The notes: generated by a model from the letters alone, not told the origin. Positions 31,450-42,973 are shown, counted from the first letter of the stretch. The stretch is DNA of 64,000 nt from Microbispora sp. H11081 (GCF_012999535.1 NZ_JABBWV010000008.1:1-64000); one strand, 5' to 3'. Made by a program: numbers and translations.

Positions 31450-34122
31450 TCACACCACCGCGGAGGAGATGGCCTCCTCGACCGCGCGAAGCGCGTCGCC
31501 GATCGCCTCCGGCCGAGTGCCGCCGCCCTGGGCCACGTCGTCCTTGCCGCCACCGCCACCCCCGAGTGCCTTGGCGGCGACGCCGACGAGCCGGCCCGCC
31601 TTCAGGCCACGCGCGCGTCCCGCCTCGTTGACCGCGGCTACGACGACCGGTCGGTCGGAGGGGACGCCGGTGACGACGACGACCGCGGCGCGGTCGCCAG
31701 GGAACCTGCCGCGCACATCGAGGGCGAGTTTACGCAGGTCATCGGCGGAGGTGCCATCAGGCGCGCGGTGCGTCACCACGGAGACGCCCTGGACGTCACC
31801 CGCCTGCGCGGCGAGCTCGCCGGCCACCGCGAGCACCTGGGCCGAGCGCAGCTTCTCCAACTCCTTCTCCGCCGCCCGCAGCCGGGTGACGATGCCCTCG
31901 ATGCGCTCGGGCAGCTCCTCGCGACGGGTCTTCAGCTGCTCGCTGAGCTGGGCGACCAGCACGCTCTCCCTGGCCAGGAACCGGAACGCGTCGAGACCGA
32001 CGAGCGCCTCCACGCGGCGGACCCCCGCGCCGATGGACGACTCGCCCAGCACCTTGACCAGGCCGAGCTGGCCGGAGCTCGCCACGTGGGTGCCGCCGCA
32101 CAGCTCGCGGGAGTAGTCGCCGACCTCGACCACCCGCACCTCGTCGCCGTACTTCTCGCCGAACAGCGCGAGCGCGCCCATCGCGCGGGCCTGCGCCTGG
32201 CTGGTGTAGTAGGCGTTGACCTTGAGGTCGTCGATCAGGACGGCGTTCACCTCGTCCTCGACGTCGCGCAGCATCGACGGGGAGACGGCCCCGGCCGCGG
32301 TGAAGTCGAAGCGGAAGCGTCCAGGGGAGTTCTCCGAGCCCGCCTGGGCCGCCGACTCGCCGAGCGCGTTGCGGAACCCGCGGTGCACCAGGTGGGTCGC
32401 GGTGTGGCTGCGGGAGATCGCCCGGCGCCGCTCCAGGTCGATGTCGGCCTGCGCCTGGTCGCCGACGCGCACCTCGCCGGTGCGCACCTTGCCCCGGTGC
32501 ACGACCAGGCCGGGCACCGGCGACTGGACGTCCACGATGTCGATCTCCGCGCCGCCGGTGCGGATCACGCCCTGGTCGGAGAGCTGGCCGCCGCCCTCGG
32601 CGTAGAACGGGGTGCGGTCGAGCACGACCTCGATCGTGGTCCCCGCGCCGGCCGCGGGCACGGACGCGCCGTCGACGAGCAGGCCGATGACCGACCCCTC
32701 GGCGGTGGTGTGGTCGTAGCCGAGGAAGTCCACCTTCCCGGCCTTCTCCAGGATGCCGGTGAACACCGAGATGTCGGCGTTGCCGGTCTTCTTCGCCGCG
32801 GCGTCGGCCTTGGCCCGGTCCCGCTGCTCCTTCATGAGCCGGCGGAAGCCCTCCTCGTCCACCTGGAGGCCCTGCTCGGCGGCCATCTCCAGAGTGAGGT
32901 CGATGGGGAAGCCGTAGGTGTCGTGGAGCTGGAACGCCTGGTCGCCGGCGAGCGTCGTGGCGCCCTTGCGCTTGGTCTCCTCCACCGCGACGTCGAAGAT
33001 CGCCGTGCCGGTCCTGAGCGTGCCGATGAACGACGCCTCCTCGGCGTCGATGACCGTGTGGATGTTGGCGGCGTCGGCCCTGAGCTCCGGGTACTGCTGG
33101 CCCATCACGTCGATGGTCACGGCGGTGAGCGCGTGCAGGTGCCGCTCCTCGCCCGCGCCGAGCAGGCGGAGGTTGCGGATCGCCCGGCGCAGCATGCGGC
33201 GCAGCACGTAGCCGCGGCCCTCGTTGGACGGGAGCACGCCGTCGCCGACGAGCATGACGCCCGCCCGCATGTGGTCGGCCACCACCCGCAGCGAGACGTC
33301 GGCGCGCTTGTCGCGCCCGTAGCGCGACCGGGTCAGCTCGGCAGCCGTGTCGAGGATCTTGTACGTCGTGTCGATCTCGTAGATGTTGTCGACGCCCTGC
33401 AGGATGGCCGCCATGCGCTCCAGGCCCATGCCGGTGTCGATGTTCTTGGCCGGCAGCTCGCCCGCCACGTCGAAGTCGATCTTGCTGCGGACCTGGCTGA
33501 GCTGGAACTGCATGAAGACGAGGTTCCACACCTCGAGGTAGCGGTTCTCGTCGGCGATGGGCCCGCCCTCGCGGCCGTACTCGGGGCCGCGGTCGTAGTA
33601 GATCTCCGAGCACGGGCCGCCAGGCCCGGGGACGCCCATGTGCCAGTAGTTGTCCGCGAGGTCACGGCGCTGGATCCGGTCGAGCGGCAGCCCCACCTTG
33701 CGGTGCCAGATGCCCTGGGCCTCGTCGTCGTCCAGGTAGACCGTCGCCCACAGCCGGTCCTCGGGGAAGCCGAAGCCGCCGTCGGACTCGGGCCGCGTCA
33801 GCAGCTCCCAGGCGAACGGGATCGCCTGCTCCTTGAAGTAGTCGCCGAAGGAGAAGTTGCCGAGCATCTGGAAGAAGCTGGCGTGCCTGGTGGTCTTGCC
33901 CACCTCGTCGATGTCGAGGGTCCGCATGACCTTCTGCGCGCTGGTCGCCCGCCGGTACGGAGGCGTCTGCTGCGCCAGGAAGTAGGGCTTGAACGGGACC
34001 ATCCCCGCGTTCACCAGAAGCAGTGTCGGGTCCTCGGCGACCAGGCTGGCCGAGGGCACTACTGTGTGCCCGCGCTCCTCGAAGAAGCGCAGGAAGCGGC
34101 GTGCGATCTCTGCCGACTCCAT
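31450..34122 (-). CDS. alaS: alanyl-tRNA synthetase
   Basis: 890 residues. The class II catalytic domain includes [47 protein letters not shown] and [13 protein letters not shown]; the editing domain has the zinc/active-site [10 protein letters not shown] (HxxxH) and CGGTHV; a C-terminal C-Ala domain carries [15 protein letters not shown]. The N terminus [19 protein letters not shown] is the family standard. Two bases separate it from the upstream small gene. Typical length and all zinc ligands present. Confidence 0.97.
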   Translation of the reverse strand: MESAEIARRFLRFFEERGHTVVPSASLVAEDPTLLLVNAGMVPFKPYFLAQQTPPYRRATSAQKVMRTLDIDEVGKTTRHASFFQMLGNFSFGDYFKEQAIPFAWELLTRPESDGGFGFPEDRLWATVYLDDDEAQGIWHRKVGLPLDRIQRRDLADNYWHMGVPGPGGPCSEIYYDRGPEYGREGGPIADENRYLEVWNLVFMQFQLSQVRSKIDFDVAGELPAKNIDTGMGLERMAAILQGVDNIYEIDTTYKILDTAAELTRSRYGRDKRADVSLRVVADHMRAGVMLVGDGVLPSNEGRGYVLRRMLRRAIRNLRLLGAGEERHLHALTAVTIDVMGQQYPELRADAANIHTVIDAEEASFIGTLRTGTAIFDVAVEETKRKGATTLAGDQAFQLHDTYGFPIDLTLEMAAEQGLQVDEEGFRRLMKEQRDRAKADAAAKKTGNADISVFTGILEKAGKVDFLGYDHTTAEGSVIGLLVDGASVPAAGAGTTIEVVLDRTPFYAEGGGQLSDQGVIRTGGAEIDIVDVQSPVPGLVVHRGKVRTGEVRVGDQAQADIDLERRRAISRSHTATHLVHRGFRNALGESAAQAGSENSPGRFRFDFTAAGAVSPSMLRDVEDEVNAVLIDDLKVNAYYTSQAQARAMGALALFGEKYGDEVRVVEVGDYSRELCGGTHVASSGQLGLVKVLGESSIGAGVRRVEALVGLDAFRFLARESVLVAQLSEQLKTRREELPERIEGIVTRLRAAEKELEKLRSAQVLAVAGELAAQAGDVQGVSVVTHRAPDGTSADDLRKLALDVRGRFPGDRAAVVVVTGVPSDRPVVVAAVNEAGRARGLKAGRLVGVAAKALGGGGGGKDDVAQGGGTRPEAIGDALRAVEEAISSAVV

Positions 34123-34123
34123 T

Positions 34124-34393
34124 TCAGCGGCCGTCCTTTACGTCGTAGATTCTGTTCTTGCCTGTGGTGGTTCCATCAACCGTGTCCAGCCCGAACTCGG
34201 CGCGCAACTCGGTTTCCCTGCTCGCCGACAGGCGGCGCACGTCGCCGGCGAAGTCCCTGACCTGGTCGGCGAGGGACGCGGCGCGGCCGGCGGTGCGCCG
34301 TGCGACGTGGTCGGGCCGCAACGACTGAAGCTTACGCATGGTCCAGACGGCCGCGAACGCGCCCAGGGACATGTAGAAGAGCCGCCGGATCAT
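34124..34393 (-). CDS. small membrane protein (DUF6167-like)
   Basis: 89 residues, one N-terminal hydrophobic segment ([21 protein letters not shown]) and then an amphipathic, charged region ([22 protein letters not shown]). This small protein occurs between a DUF948 gene and alaS across Actinobacteria. Function unknown. ATG overlaps the upstream stop as ATGA. Confidence 0.8.
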   Translation of the reverse strand: MIRRLFYMSLGAFAAVWTMRKLQSLRPDHVARRTAGRAASLADQVRDFAGDVRRLSASRETELRAEFGLDTVDGTTTGKNRIYDVKDGR

Positions 34394-34872
34394 CCGCGTC
34401 CTCTCCCGATCGCCCTGCGCTCCGGGGCCCGCTCGGCGGCGTGCCGCTCGTTGATCCTGTCGGCGGTGCGAGGACCGGTGCGGCGGCCGCCGCGGGCGGT
34501 CCTGCGGGCCGGGACCCCACGGGCGCCGCGCCGGGCCAGCGCCAGGCGGATGCCGTCGCGGAATGCGGAGATCTTGAGCACGGGACCGGCGACCAGCGTG
34601 GACGCCACCCCGGTGATCCTCACCATGTTGCCGCTGACGTCCCGCATGTTGTCCGTGATCTCCTCGGCCGCCGCCAGTCGCCGGTTGGTCTCGGAGACCG
34701 TCTGGCTCATGTCGTCGAGGAGAGGGGCGATGCGCTCGCTCAGCTCGGCCAGCGACCTGCGGGTCTCGGTCAGCAGCCTGGCCAGCCTGACCAGCACGAC
34801 GACCAGGAAGCAGACCAGGACCACCCAGAATATGGCGATCACGAGGCCCGCCAGCTCTCCCGCGGTAAGCAT
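34390..34872 (-). CDS. DUF948 membrane protein
   Basis: 160 residues: an N-terminal membrane helix (about 7-29), then a DUF948 region with coiled-coil character (LTETRRSLAELSERIAPLLDDMSQTV, split here as LTETRRSLAELSER) and a basic, Arg-rich C terminus. The family is poorly characterised and stress-related in low-GC Gram-positives. First gene of the run DUF948, small protein, alaS, ruvX, mltG, aroE. Confidence 0.8.
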   Translation of the reverse strand: MLTAGELAGLVIAIFWVVLVCFLVVVLVRLARLLTETRRSLAELSERIAPLLDDMSQTVSETNRRLAAAEEITDNMRDVSGNMVRITGVASTLVAGPVLKISAFRDGIRLALARRGARGVPARRTARGGRRTGPRTADRINERHAAERAPERRAIGRGRG

Positions 34873-34986
34873 GTGCCGATCTCCCTAGATCAACGGAGCT
34901 GGAATGGCAAGACCTTATCGCGAACGACCTGCCCGCCGTTCCGCACCACACACACCGGACCGCTCCTCCCCTGCCGCCGGCGGTGG

Positions 34987-36306
34987 TCAGCCTCCGCGCA
35001 GGAAGCTCCGGATCTTCGCCCAGCGCTCGGCGAACCGCGCCTCCGCGCCGTGCGTGGTCGGCTCGTAGTAGCGGCGGTCCCGCAGCTCCTCCGGCGCGTA
35101 GTCCTGGCGGACGAGGCCGTGCTCGAAGTCGTGCGGGTACTGGTAGCCCTTGCCGTGGCCGAGCTTCTTCGCGCCCGCGTAGTGGGCGTCGCGCAGGTGG
35201 CCGGGGACCCGCCCGATCATGCCGCGGCGCACGTCGTCGCCGGCCGCGCCGATCGCCTTCACGACCGCGTTGGACTTGGGCGCCAGCGCGCAGTGGATGA
35301 CGGCCTGGGCGAGGTTGATCCTGCCCTCGGGCAAGCCGATGAACTCCACGGCCTGCGCCGCCGCCACCGCGACCTGCAGGCACGTGGGGTCGGCCATGCC
35401 GACGTCCTCACTGGCGAAGATCACGATCCGGCGGGCGATGAACCGCGGGTCCTCCCCCGCCTCCACCATCCGGGCGAGGTAGTGCAGCGCGGCGTCGGCG
35501 TCCGAGCCCCGCATGCTCTTGATGAACGCGCTGACCACGTCGTAGTGCTGGTCGCCCTGCCGGTCGTAGCGCACGGCCGCCTTGTCGACGGCCTTCTCCA
35601 GCACCTCGACCGTGACCTCGGCTCCGGCCCCGGCGGTCAGCATCGCCGCCGCCTCCAGGTAGGTCAGCGAGCGCCGCGCGTCGCCGCCGGCGAGCCGTAC
35701 GAGCTGGTCGAGCGCGTCGGGGTGCAGCGTGACGCTCCCGCCGAGGCCGCGCGGGTCGGCGACCGCGCGTTCCAGTACGGCGCGCACGTCGTCCTCGGCC
35801 AGCGGTTCGAGCGTGAGCAGCAGCGAGCGGGACAGCAGCGGGGAGATGACCGAGAAGAACGGGTTCTCCGTGGTCGCGCCGATGAACGTGACCCAGCGGT
35901 TCTCCACGGCGGGCAGCAGCGCGTCCTGCTGCGCCTTGTTGAACCGGTGGACCTCGTCCACGAACAGCACGGTCTGCCTGCCGGACATGCCGAGGTCGCG
36001 GCGGGCCTGGTCGATGGCCGCCCGCACGTCCTTGACCCCCGCGGAGACGGCGGAGATCTCGACGAACCTCCGTTTGGTGGCCCCCGCCACGACGTACGCC
36101 AGCGTGGTCTTGCCGGTGCCCGGCGGCCCCCACAGGAACAGCGACATCGGGGCGTCGCTCTCCACCAGACGGCGCAGCGGCGTGCCGGGTCCCAGCAGGT
36201 GCCGCTGGCCGATCACCTCGTCCAGCGAGCGCGGGCGCATGCGCACGGCCAGCGGTTCCTGGCCCCGATGCGCCTCCTCCGCGGCCGAGTCGAACAGGCT
36301 CTCCAC
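34987..36306 (-). CDS. rarA: replication-associated recombination ATPase RarA/MgsA
   Basis: 439 residues, AAA+ clamp-loader-like ATPase acting at stalled replication forks. Walker [10 protein letters not shown] (60-68), Walker [10 protein letters not shown] (about 114), sensor 1 [20 protein letters not shown], arginine-rich [14 protein letters not shown], and the C-terminal MgsA tetramerisation part with [26 protein letters not shown] (cut as [17 protein letters not shown]) and [10 protein letters not shown]. Start is GTG at 36306. Confidence 0.94.
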   Translation of the reverse strand: MESLFDSAAEEAHRGQEPLAVRMRPRSLDEVIGQRHLLGPGTPLRRLVESDAPMSLFLWGPPGTGKTTLAYVVAGATKRRFVEISAVSAGVKDVRAAIDQARRDLGMSGRQTVLFVDEVHRFNKAQQDALLPAVENRWVTFIGATTENPFFSVISPLLSRSLLLTLEPLAEDDVRAVLERAVADPRGLGGSVTLHPDALDQLVRLAGGDARRSLTYLEAAAMLTAGAGAEVTVEVLEKAVDKAAVRYDRQGDQHYDVVSAFIKSMRGSDADAALHYLARMVEAGEDPRFIARRIVIFASEDVGMADPTCLQVAVAAAQAVEFIGLPEGRINLAQAVIHCALAPKSNAVVKAIGAAGDDVRRGMIGRVPGHLRDAHYAGAKKLGHGKGYQYPHDFEHGLVRQDYAPEELRDRRYYEPTTHGAEARFAERWAKIRSFLRGG

Positions 36307-36322
36307 GACGCCGACATTACCG

Positions 36323-36790
36323 TCAGCCGCCCCACACGGCCGTCGCGCCAGTGTGCCCGGTCCGTACGGCGTAGTAGCCGGCGACGGCGGCGAGGACCAC
36401 AGCGGCGGCGGACACGACCAGCACGCCGGCCCGGGCGCCCGAGCCGTGCGGCGCTCGGCGGCTCCGGGTGAGCCACACCATGACCAGGGACACGACGGTC
36501 AGGAGCGCGGTCACCGGCACGAGGACGTCGGCGAGCCCGGAGTGGACCTCGATCGCGCTGGATGGCCGTCCCTGGAACATCCGTTGCTCCAGCGCCTCCC
36601 CGCTCTCCTTGGCCGTGAACGCCGCCCCGAGGGCCACCACCGCGGTCGCGACCAGGGCCCAGTCGAGCTTGTGCCGGAAGCGGGGCAGCGCGGCGTAGGC
36701 GACGGAAAGCGCCGCGAGCAGCGGTACGAAGATCACCGCGGCGTGGACGATCAGAGCATGGGCCGGGAGTCCGAAGACCTGGTCGAACAT
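36323..36790 (-). CDS. DUF2231 membrane protein
   Basis: 155 residues, four predicted membrane helices (about 9-30, 42-60, 88-108, 120-142). The start [21 protein letters not shown] has the His-rich first helix typical of DUF2231. AGGAG stands at good spacing before ATG 36790. Function unknown; some relatives are proposed to bind haem or sit in redox membranes. It is 16 bases from rarA on the same strand and divergent from the isomerase gene. Confidence 0.82.
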   Translation of the reverse strand: MFDQVFGLPAHALIVHAAVIFVPLLAALSVAYAALPRFRHKLDWALVATAVVALGAAFTAKESGEALEQRMFQGRPSSAIEVHSGLADVLVPVTALLTVVSLVMVWLTRSRRAPHGSGARAGVLVVSAAAVVLAAVAGYYAVRTGHTGATAVWGG

Positions 36791-37012
36791 CGTGCATCGC
36801 TCCTGTGACGGCAACCGTGGGCGCGGTCGGCGGGCCGCCCCCGCTATACGGATTCGATCGGCAGGAGGTTCCCAGGGAGACCTGAGAGCAAGATGAGCGC
36901 AACCGGCACAAACCGTTGTGATACCCAAGGGACGCCTGCTTTACACGAAGCCGACGGGATCACGGATAGAGTGGCGGACCAGTCGTAACAAATGGGGAAA
37001 GGGAATATAGCG

Positions 37013-37936
37013 GTGACCGACACTGATCGGCAGAAGCAACCCGCTCCGCGCGTGAGCACGGCCGGGCGCGCGACCACTGCACGTGGCCGCCTGAGGAACA
37101 CCCTCGGCGCCGGCCTCGGGCTCCTCGCGCTGGCGGGCGGCCTGGTGGCCTGCAGTGACGGCACGACCACCGACGCCAAGGCCACGGCGTCGGCATCGGC
37201 GAGCCCTTCGGAAACCCCCTCGGACGCTCCCACCGTCACCGAGACCACCCTGGAGCCGGACGCGCCGACGGCCAAGCCCACCGACCTGCGGCAGGTCAGC
37301 TGCGCCTACCGCAAGGACGAGTCGGGCAGCCCGACGAAGTTCGTGGGCACGCCGCCGAGCAAGCTGACCAGGAAGGTCATCCTGGCCAAGCAGATGATCA
37401 TCTCGACCAACCAGGGTGAGATCGTCATCGACCTGGCCACCAAGGACGTGCCGTGCGCGGTGAACTCGCTCGCGTTCCTGGCGAGCAAGAACTTCTACGA
37501 CAACACCGTCTGCCACCGCCTCGCGACGGTGGAGACCGTCGGCCTCGGCATGCTGCAGTGCGGCGACCCCCTGGCCAAGGGCGACGGCACGCGCGCGCAG
37601 GACGGCGCGGGCGGGCCCGGCTACGTGTTCGACGACGAGAACCTCGGCGGGCTGCCGCTCAGCCGCGGCACGGTCGGACTCGCCCAGGCCACGGAGGACG
37701 CCAACTCCAACGGCAGCCAGTTCTTCATCTCGTTCACCGACGAGAACACCCAGCTCACCGCCTCGGGCGCCGCCTTCACGATGATCGGTGTCGTGAGCAA
37801 GGGCATGAACGTCATCGACAAGATCGCCAGGGGCGGCATCATCCCGTTCGGCGGCGACCCCACCGCCGACGTGCGGGGCGAGGGCTCCAACGCCCCGAAG
37901 AAGAAGGTCGTCATCAAGGACGTGGCCATCGTCTGA
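37013..37936 (+). CDS. cyclophilin-type peptidyl-prolyl isomerase lipoprotein
   Basis: A 307-residue exported protein. After a basic N terminus, residues 31-46 form a lipoprotein signal with lipobox LVAC and Cys47. A Thr/Ser/Pro-rich spacer leads to a cyclophilin domain (about 130-307): CAVNSLAFLASKNFYDNTVCHR, LQCGDPLAKGDG, GGPGYVFDDENL and NSNGSQFFISFTD. The HR and QCGD catalytic elements remain, though the domain is divergent from CypA. The GTG start is preferred, with GGGAAAGGG before it; an ATG at 36992 is in frame. It should assist folding outside the membrane. Perfect terminators follow. Confidence 0.9.
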   Translation: MTDTDRQKQPAPRVSTAGRATTARGRLRNTLGAGLGLLALAGGLVACSDGTTTDAKATASASASPSETPSDAPTVTETTLEPDAPTAKPTDLRQVSCAYRKDESGSPTKFVGTPPSKLTRKVILAKQMIISTNQGEIVIDLATKDVPCAVNSLAFLASKNFYDNTVCHRLATVETVGLGMLQCGDPLAKGDGTRAQDGAGGPGYVFDDENLGGLPLSRGTVGLAQATEDANSNGSQFFISFTDENTQLTASGAAFTMIGVVSKGMNVIDKIARGGIIPFGGDPTADVRGEGSNAPKKKVVIKDVAIV

Positions 37937-37953
37937 CGGCCCCCCGGCCTGCG

Positions 37954-37990
37954 ACGGCCCCCGGCGACAGTGTCGCCGGGGGCCGTTTCC
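37954..37990. terminator. terminator between isomerase and aspS
   Basis: Perfect 15-bp stem ACGGCCCCCGGCGAC / GTCGCCGGGGGCCGT with a 3-base loop and a following TTTCC. It ends the plus-strand isomerase transcript. Confidence 0.88.
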
Positions 37991-38000
37991 GTTCTCGTGC

Positions 38001-38019
38001 GGGGGCCGGCCCGGCCCCC
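38001..38019. terminator. second hairpin between convergent genes
   Basis: GGGGGCCGG and CCGGCCCCC flank one base. It likely serves aspS transcripts arriving on the minus strand, 67 bases after the stop. Confidence 0.5.
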
Positions 38020-38085
38020 GCTCCTACGCAGGGCTCGCGCCCGCCGCGAGCGGGCCGGGCCGCATGCGGCAGGCTGAGTCCCGCT

Positions 38086-39861
38086 CTACTCCTGCGTGGC
38101 CTGCGCGGCCTGCGTGGCGGGCTCGGGCTTGCCGGCCTTCGCCACCGCGTCCACGCCGGCCTCCTTGCGCTGCTCCGGGCTGATCGGGGTCGGCGCACCG
38201 CTCAGCGGGTCGAAGCCCGAGGCCGTCTTCGGGAACGCGATCACGTCCCGGATCGACTCGCCGCCCGCCAGCAGCATGCAGACGCGGTCCCAGCCGTAGG
38301 CGATGCCTCCGTGCGGCGGCGGGCCGTACTTGAACGCCTCCAGCAGCCAGCCGAACTTGCTCTCCGCCTCCTCCTTGGAGATGCCGAGCACGTCGAACAC
38401 GCGCTGCTGCATCTCCGCGCGGTGGATACGGATCGAGCCGCCGCCGATCTCCATGCCGTTGCAGACCATGTCGTACGCGTACGCCAGGGCCTCACCGGGG
38501 TGGTCCTGGAAGTTGTCGGCCCACTCGGGCTTGGGCGAGGTGAACGGGTGGTGGACCGGGGTCCAGCCGCCCTCGCCGTCCTCCTCGAACATCGGGGCGT
38601 CGACGATCCACAGGAACGACCACTGCGACTCGTCGATCAGGTCGCAGCGGCGGCCGATCTCCAGGCGGGCCGCGCCGAGCAGGTCGCGGGAGGCCGCGGG
38701 CGCGCCGGCCGCGAAGAAGATCGCGTCGCCGGGCTTGGCGCCGGTCTTCCCCGCGAGACCGGCCAGCTCGGTCTCCGACAGGTTCTTGGCCACCGGGCCG
38801 CCCAGCGTGCCGTCCTCCTGGATCAGCACGTACGCCAGGCCGCGCGCGCCGCGCGACTTGGCCCAGTCCTGCCAGGCGTCGAGCTCCCTGCGGGTCTGCG
38901 AGGCGCCGCCCGGCATCACCACCGCGCCCACGTACGGCGCCTGGAAGACGCGGAACGAGGTGCCGGAGAAGTAGTCCGTGAGGTCGGTCAGCTCGACGCC
39001 GAAGCGCAGGTCCGGCTTGTCGGAGCCGTAGCGGGCCATCGCCTCGGCGTACGTCATCCGGGGCAGCGGCGCGGGCAGCTCGTAGCCGATCGTCTCCTTC
39101 CAGATCCGGCCGATGAGCGCCTCGCCCAGCTCGATGACGTCGTCCTGGTCCACGAACGACATCTCGATGTCGATCTGGGTGAACTCAGGCTGCCGGTCGG
39201 CCCGCAGGTCCTCGTCGCGGAAACACCGTGCGAGCTGGTAGTAGCGCTCCAGGCCGGAGACCATGAGCAGCTGCTTGAACAGCTGCGGCGACTGCGGCAG
39301 CGCGTACCAGCTGCCCGGCTGGAGCCGTACCGGCACCAGGAAGTCACGGGCGCCCTCGGGCGTCGAACGGGTCAGGTTCGGGGTCTCGACGTAGACGAAC
39401 CCCCGCTCGCGCATGACCTCGTTGGCGAGGTAGGTCGCCTGCGAGCGGATGCGCAGCGCGTCGGCGATCTTCTGGCGGCGGATGTCGAGGTAGCGGTACT
39501 TGAGCCGCGCCTCCTCCGACACGCCCGCGTTGCCCTCGATCGGGAACGGCAGCGGCGCGGACTCGCTCAGCACCTCCACCTCGGAGGCGACGACCTCGAT
39601 CTCGCCCGTGGGCAGATCGGGGTTCTCGTTGCCTGCCGGACGCAGGCGTACCTCGCCTGTGACCTTCACGCAGTACTCCGCGCGCAGGTCGTGGGCGTGG
39701 TCCTCCTCCCGGAAGACCACCTGGGCCGAGCCGGAGGCGTCGCGCAGGTCGATGAAGACCACGCCGCCGTGGTCGCGCCGGCGCGCCACCCATCCGGCCA
39801 GCGTCACCTTCTGGCCCGCGTGCTCCTTGCGGAGCGTGCCTGCCTCGTGGGTGCGGATCAC
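38086..39861 (-). CDS. aspS: aspartyl-tRNA synthetase
   Basis: 591 residues, bacterial-type AspRS. The OB-fold anticodon domain ([23 protein letters not shown], cut as [15 protein letters not shown]) leads to motif 1/2 ([34 protein letters not shown]), the bacterial GAD insertion (about 290-400) and motif 3 ([15 protein letters not shown]). Ala/Glu-rich C-terminal tail. Start is GTG overlapping the hisS stop (GTGA). Bacterial AspRS of organisms using GatCAB often also charges tRNA-Asn; sequence does not settle that here. Confidence 0.96.
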   Translation of the reverse strand: MIRTHEAGTLRKEHAGQKVTLAGWVARRRDHGGVVFIDLRDASGSAQVVFREEDHAHDLRAEYCVKVTGEVRLRPAGNENPDLPTGEIEVVASEVEVLSESAPLPFPIEGNAGVSEEARLKYRYLDIRRQKIADALRIRSQATYLANEVMRERGFVYVETPNLTRSTPEGARDFLVPVRLQPGSWYALPQSPQLFKQLLMVSGLERYYQLARCFRDEDLRADRQPEFTQIDIEMSFVDQDDVIELGEALIGRIWKETIGYELPAPLPRMTYAEAMARYGSDKPDLRFGVELTDLTDYFSGTSFRVFQAPYVGAVVMPGGASQTRRELDAWQDWAKSRGARGLAYVLIQEDGTLGGPVAKNLSETELAGLAGKTGAKPGDAIFFAAGAPAASRDLLGAARLEIGRRCDLIDESQWSFLWIVDAPMFEEDGEGGWTPVHHPFTSPKPEWADNFQDHPGEALAYAYDMVCNGMEIGGGSIRIHRAEMQQRVFDVLGISKEEAESKFGWLLEAFKYGPPPHGGIAYGWDRVCMLLAGGESIRDVIAFPKTASGFDPLSGAPTPISPEQRKEAGVDAVAKAGKPEPATQAAQATQE

Positions 39862-41114
39862 GAGAGTTTCCCCTTCAAGAACGCGACGACCTCCGCGAGC
39901 GGAACCGCGGTCTGGTCGGCTGTGGTCAGATCCTTCACTTGCACGGCTCCCGCCTCGATGTCCCGGTCGCCGAGGATGAGCGCGTACCGCGCGCCGCTGC
40001 GGTCCGCGGCCTTCATCGCGCCCTTGACGCCACGGCCGCCGAAGGCCATGTCGACGGCGAGACCGGCCCGGCGCAGCTCGCTCACCAGCGGGAACACCCG
40101 CCGCCTGGCCTCCTCGCCGAGGGGCACGGCGAACACCTCGACGCCGCCGGGCCGCTCGGCGAGCAGGCCCTCGGCCTCCATCGCGAGCACCGTGCGGTCC
40201 ACCCCGAGCGCCCAGCCCACGCTGGGCAGCGCCGGGCCGCCGATCTGCTCGCTCAGCCCGTCGTAGCGCCCTCCTCCGCCGACCGCGGACTGCGCGCCGA
40301 GGCCGTCGTGCAGGAACTCGAACGTCGTGCGCGTGTAGTAGTCGAGGCCCCGCACGAGCCGGGGGTCGTCCTCGTACGCCACCCCGGCGGCCGTCAGCAG
40401 GCCCCTGACCTCCTCGTGGTAGGCCTTGCAGGCCCCGCACAGGTGGTCGGTCACCAGCGGCGCGCCGTCCAACTGCGCGCGCACCTCGGGACGCTTGTCG
40501 TCGAGCACGCGCAGCGGGTTGATCTCGATGCGGTTGCGGGTGGCCTCGTCGAGGTCCAGGCCGCGCAGGAAGTCCTGGAGCGCGGCGCGGTAGGCCGGCC
40601 TGCACTCCTTGCAGCCGAGCGAGTTCAGCAGCAGCCGGACGCCGCTCAGGCCCAGCGAGGCGTAGCCGTCCATCGCCAGGACGATCAGCTCGGCGTCGAG
40701 CGCCGGGTCCTCGGCCCCCAGGGCCTCCGCCCCCACCTGGGAGAAGTGGCGGTAGCGGCCCGCCTGAGCCCGCTCGTAGCGGAAGTAGCTGCCCGAGTAC
40801 CACAGCTTGATCGGCAGCGGCCCGCCGTACAGGCCGTGTTCGAGCACGGCCCGCATCACGCTCGCGGTGCCCTCGGGACGCAGCGTCAGCGACTGCCCGC
40901 CCCGGCTCGTGAACGTGTACATCTCCTTGGTGACGATGTCGGTCGACTCGCCGACCCCGCGGGCGAACAGCGCCGTGTCCTCGAAGGCAGGCGTCTCGAC
41001 GTAGCCGTAGCCGGCGCGGCGGGCCGGCGCGGCCAGGGCGTCCCGTACGGCGAGTGCCCACTCCGAACGCGGAGGCATCCAGTCGAAGGTGCCCTTGGGC
41101 GCCTGAAAGGTCAT
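39858..41114 (-). CDS. hisS: histidyl-tRNA synthetase
   Basis: 418 residues. Class II motifs: [11 protein letters not shown] near the start, motif 1 [20 protein letters not shown], motif 2 [18 protein letters not shown] and [21 protein letters not shown] (cut as [16 protein letters not shown]), HisA region [15 protein letters not shown] and [11 protein letters not shown] with GWALGVDR; C-terminal anticodon domain from about 325. The ATG shares a base with the upstream hydrolase stop (TGATG). A CKEC / CGAC cysteine set near 200-270 suggests a bound zinc, as in some actinobacterial enzymes; this is inference. Confidence 0.95.
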   Translation of the reverse strand: MTFQAPKGTFDWMPPRSEWALAVRDALAAPARRAGYGYVETPAFEDTALFARGVGESTDIVTKEMYTFTSRGGQSLTLRPEGTASVMRAVLEHGLYGGPLPIKLWYSGSYFRYERAQAGRYRHFSQVGAEALGAEDPALDAELIVLAMDGYASLGLSGVRLLLNSLGCKECRPAYRAALQDFLRGLDLDEATRNRIEINPLRVLDDKRPEVRAQLDGAPLVTDHLCGACKAYHEEVRGLLTAAGVAYEDDPRLVRGLDYYTRTTFEFLHDGLGAQSAVGGGGRYDGLSEQIGGPALPSVGWALGVDRTVLAMEAEGLLAERPGGVEVFAVPLGEEARRRVFPLVSELRRAGLAVDMAFGGRGVKGAMKAADRSGARYALILGDRDIEAGAVQVKDLTTADQTAVPLAEVVAFLKGKLS

Positions 41115-41797
41115 CACAATCCCCTGGTCGGGCCTGCGTGCGGCGCGACGTCCCTGAGGAACGGGTTGGTCGCGCGCTCGCGGCCGATGGTCGTCTGAGG
41201 TCCGTGGCCGGGCAGGACCGTGGTCTCGTCCGGCAGCGTCAGCGTCTTGGCGAGGCTGCGCAGCATGGCGGCGTAGTCGCCGCCGGGCAGGTCGGTACGG
41301 CCGATGGAGCCGGCGAACAGCAGGTCGCCCGCGAACAGGACCTGGGAGTCCTCGACGGGCGCCCGGAACGTCACCGACCCCCTGGTATGCCCAGGCCTGT
41401 GGTCGACCGTGAGCTCCAGCCCGGCCAACGACAGCACGGCCCCGTCGGCCAGCTCCCGCACGTCGTCGGGCTCGGAAAGTTTCAGCCCGCCGAACATCTG
41501 GCCCGCCTGGGGCGGGAACCCCTTCGCCGGATCGGAGAGCAGATCGCGGTCCTCGGCGTGGATCCACGCGGGCACGTCGCGGGCGCCGCACACCGGCGCC
41601 ACCGACCACACGTGGTCGATGTGGCCGTGGGTGAGCAGCACCGCGACCGGCTTGAGCCGGTGCTCGCGCAGCAGCGCGTCGAGATCCTCGACAGCGTCCT
41701 GACCTGGGTCGATGACCACGCACTCCTCGCCTGGCGCGGGAGCGACGACGTAACAGTTGGTCTGGAACGACCCTGCGGGGAACCCGGCGACGAGCAC
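41114..41797 (-). CDS. metallo-beta-lactamase-fold hydrolase (glyoxalase II-like)
   Basis: 227 residues from a GTG at 41797; a TTG at 41827 would add ten. The binuclear zinc motif THGHIDH is at 56-62 (His57, His59, Asp61, His62), followed by [29 protein letters not shown] and VLPGHGP, giving the complete ligand set of the glyoxalase II subgroup. Substrate is probably a thioester such as S-lactoyl-mycothiol-type compounds, but that is inferred. Always near hisS and the isomerase in this order. Confidence 0.88.
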   Translation of the reverse strand: MLVAGFPAGSFQTNCYVVAPAPGEECVVIDPGQDAVEDLDALLREHRLKPVAVLLTHGHIDHVWSVAPVCGARDVPAWIHAEDRDLLSDPAKGFPPQAGQMFGGLKLSEPDDVRELADGAVLSLAGLELTVDHRPGHTRGSVTFRAPVEDSQVLFAGDLLFAGSIGRTDLPGGDYAAMLRSLAKTLTLPDETTVLPGHGPQTTIGRERATNPFLRDVAPHAGPTRGL

Positions 41798-41933
41798 GGA
41801 AGCGGCCTCTGCGTCTCTACGGATCAATCAAGGATTGCGCGAGCGAATGTAACCGAAGGGTACCGGTGCGGGTCGGCAGGCTGCGAACCAATACCCGTCA
41901 GCCGATACGATTCGCCCACCTCAATAGTCATTC

Positions 41934-41961
41934 TTGGAGCAGTCGAGCCGGATGCTATAGA
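41934..41961 (+). promoter_or_regulatory. promoter of the second isomerase gene
   Basis: TTGGAG (41934-41939), 16-base spacer, TATAGA (41956-41961); about 105 bases before the GTG start. Confidence 0.5.
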
Positions 41962-42065
41962 ACGGGCCGCCCTTCCCGGAGCACATCCGGGACGTGGCGG
42001 GCACGCGCCGGCGAGAACGCGTCCGGGCGTACGACCAGGGAAACAGGACGAGTCGGGAGGTCGAA

Positions 42066-42914
42066 GTGGTCACCGGCAAGGACCGGCAGAAGCAGCTGGC
42101 CCGGGAGCACTACCAGCGGCAACTGCAGGCACGCGCGGAACGCGAGCAGAAGGTGCGGCGCAACGCCATCATCGGCACCACCACCGCCGTGGTGGTGGTG
42201 ATCGGCGGCGTCGTGGCGGCCACGACCCTGCTGAGCCGCGGCGACGACGACGCCACGGCGTCGGCGAAGCCGTCGGCGAGCATCAAGCCCGCCGTGGCGG
42301 AACCCACGCCGTACGACCCGGCCAAGGGCACCTGCGGCTACGTCGCCGACGAGGGCAGTGGTCAGGTCAAGAACGTCGGCATGCCGCCGGAGAAGGTGAG
42401 CACGGCCCCGGCGACCATGACCATCAAGACCGGCCTCGGCGACATCGTCGCGCGGCTGGACAGCGAGAAGGCGCCCTGCACGGTCAACTCGTTCAAGTTC
42501 CTGGCGTCCAAGGACTTCTTCGACAACACGAAGTGTCACAGGATGGGCACGGACTTCCCGATCCTGCAGTGCGGCGACCCGCTGGCCAAGGCCGACGGCC
42601 AGAACCCGACCGACGGCCAGGGCGGGCCCGGCTACCGGTTCGTCAACGAGAACCTGGCGGGCGCGAAGTACACCCGCGGCGTGCTCGCGATGGCCAACAG
42701 CGGTCCCAACACCAACGGAAGCCAGTTCTTCATCGTCTTCGGGGACACCGGGCTTTCGCCCGACTACACGCCCTTCGGTACGGTGACCAAAGGACTCGAA
42801 ATCGTGGACAAGGTCGCCAAGAAGGGTGTCATCGCCAGCGCCGGCGGGGACGGCACTGGCGCCCCGAAGCAGCCTGTGGTCATCAAAGACGTGACAATCA
42901 CCAGCAAGAGCTGA
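42066..42914 (+). CDS. membrane-anchored cyclophilin-type peptidyl-prolyl isomerase
   Basis: 282 residues, GTG start behind GGGAGG. A charged coiled-coil-like N terminus (KDRQKQLAREHYQRQLQARA) precedes one membrane helix (about 33-56), a spacer and a cyclophilin domain (about 105-282) with NSFKFLASKDFFDNTKCHRM, LQCGDPLAKADG, GGPGYRFVNENL and NTNGSQFFIVFGD. It is clearly a paralogue of the lipoprotein isomerase at 37013 but tethered by a helix rather than a lipid. Followed by the DUF349 gene 59 bases on. Confidence 0.9.
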   Translation: MVTGKDRQKQLAREHYQRQLQARAEREQKVRRNAIIGTTTAVVVVIGGVVAATTLLSRGDDDATASAKPSASIKPAVAEPTPYDPAKGTCGYVADEGSGQVKNVGMPPEKVSTAPATMTIKTGLGDIVARLDSEKAPCTVNSFKFLASKDFFDNTKCHRMGTDFPILQCGDPLAKADGQNPTDGQGGPGYRFVNENLAGAKYTRGVLAMANSGPNTNGSQFFIVFGDTGLSPDYTPFGTVTKGLEIVDKVAKKGVIASAGGDGTGAPKQPVVIKDVTITSKS

Positions 42915-42973
42915 CGTAATACAACCAAGGGCACATCTAGCCCTGGAGGCTGATTCAAGTGCGGGAGGACACG

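Noticed and set aside
30682..34260. Long plus-strand open frame opposite alaS, ruvX and mltG
   Set aside because: Same antisense effect; alaS on the minus strand has all expected motifs.
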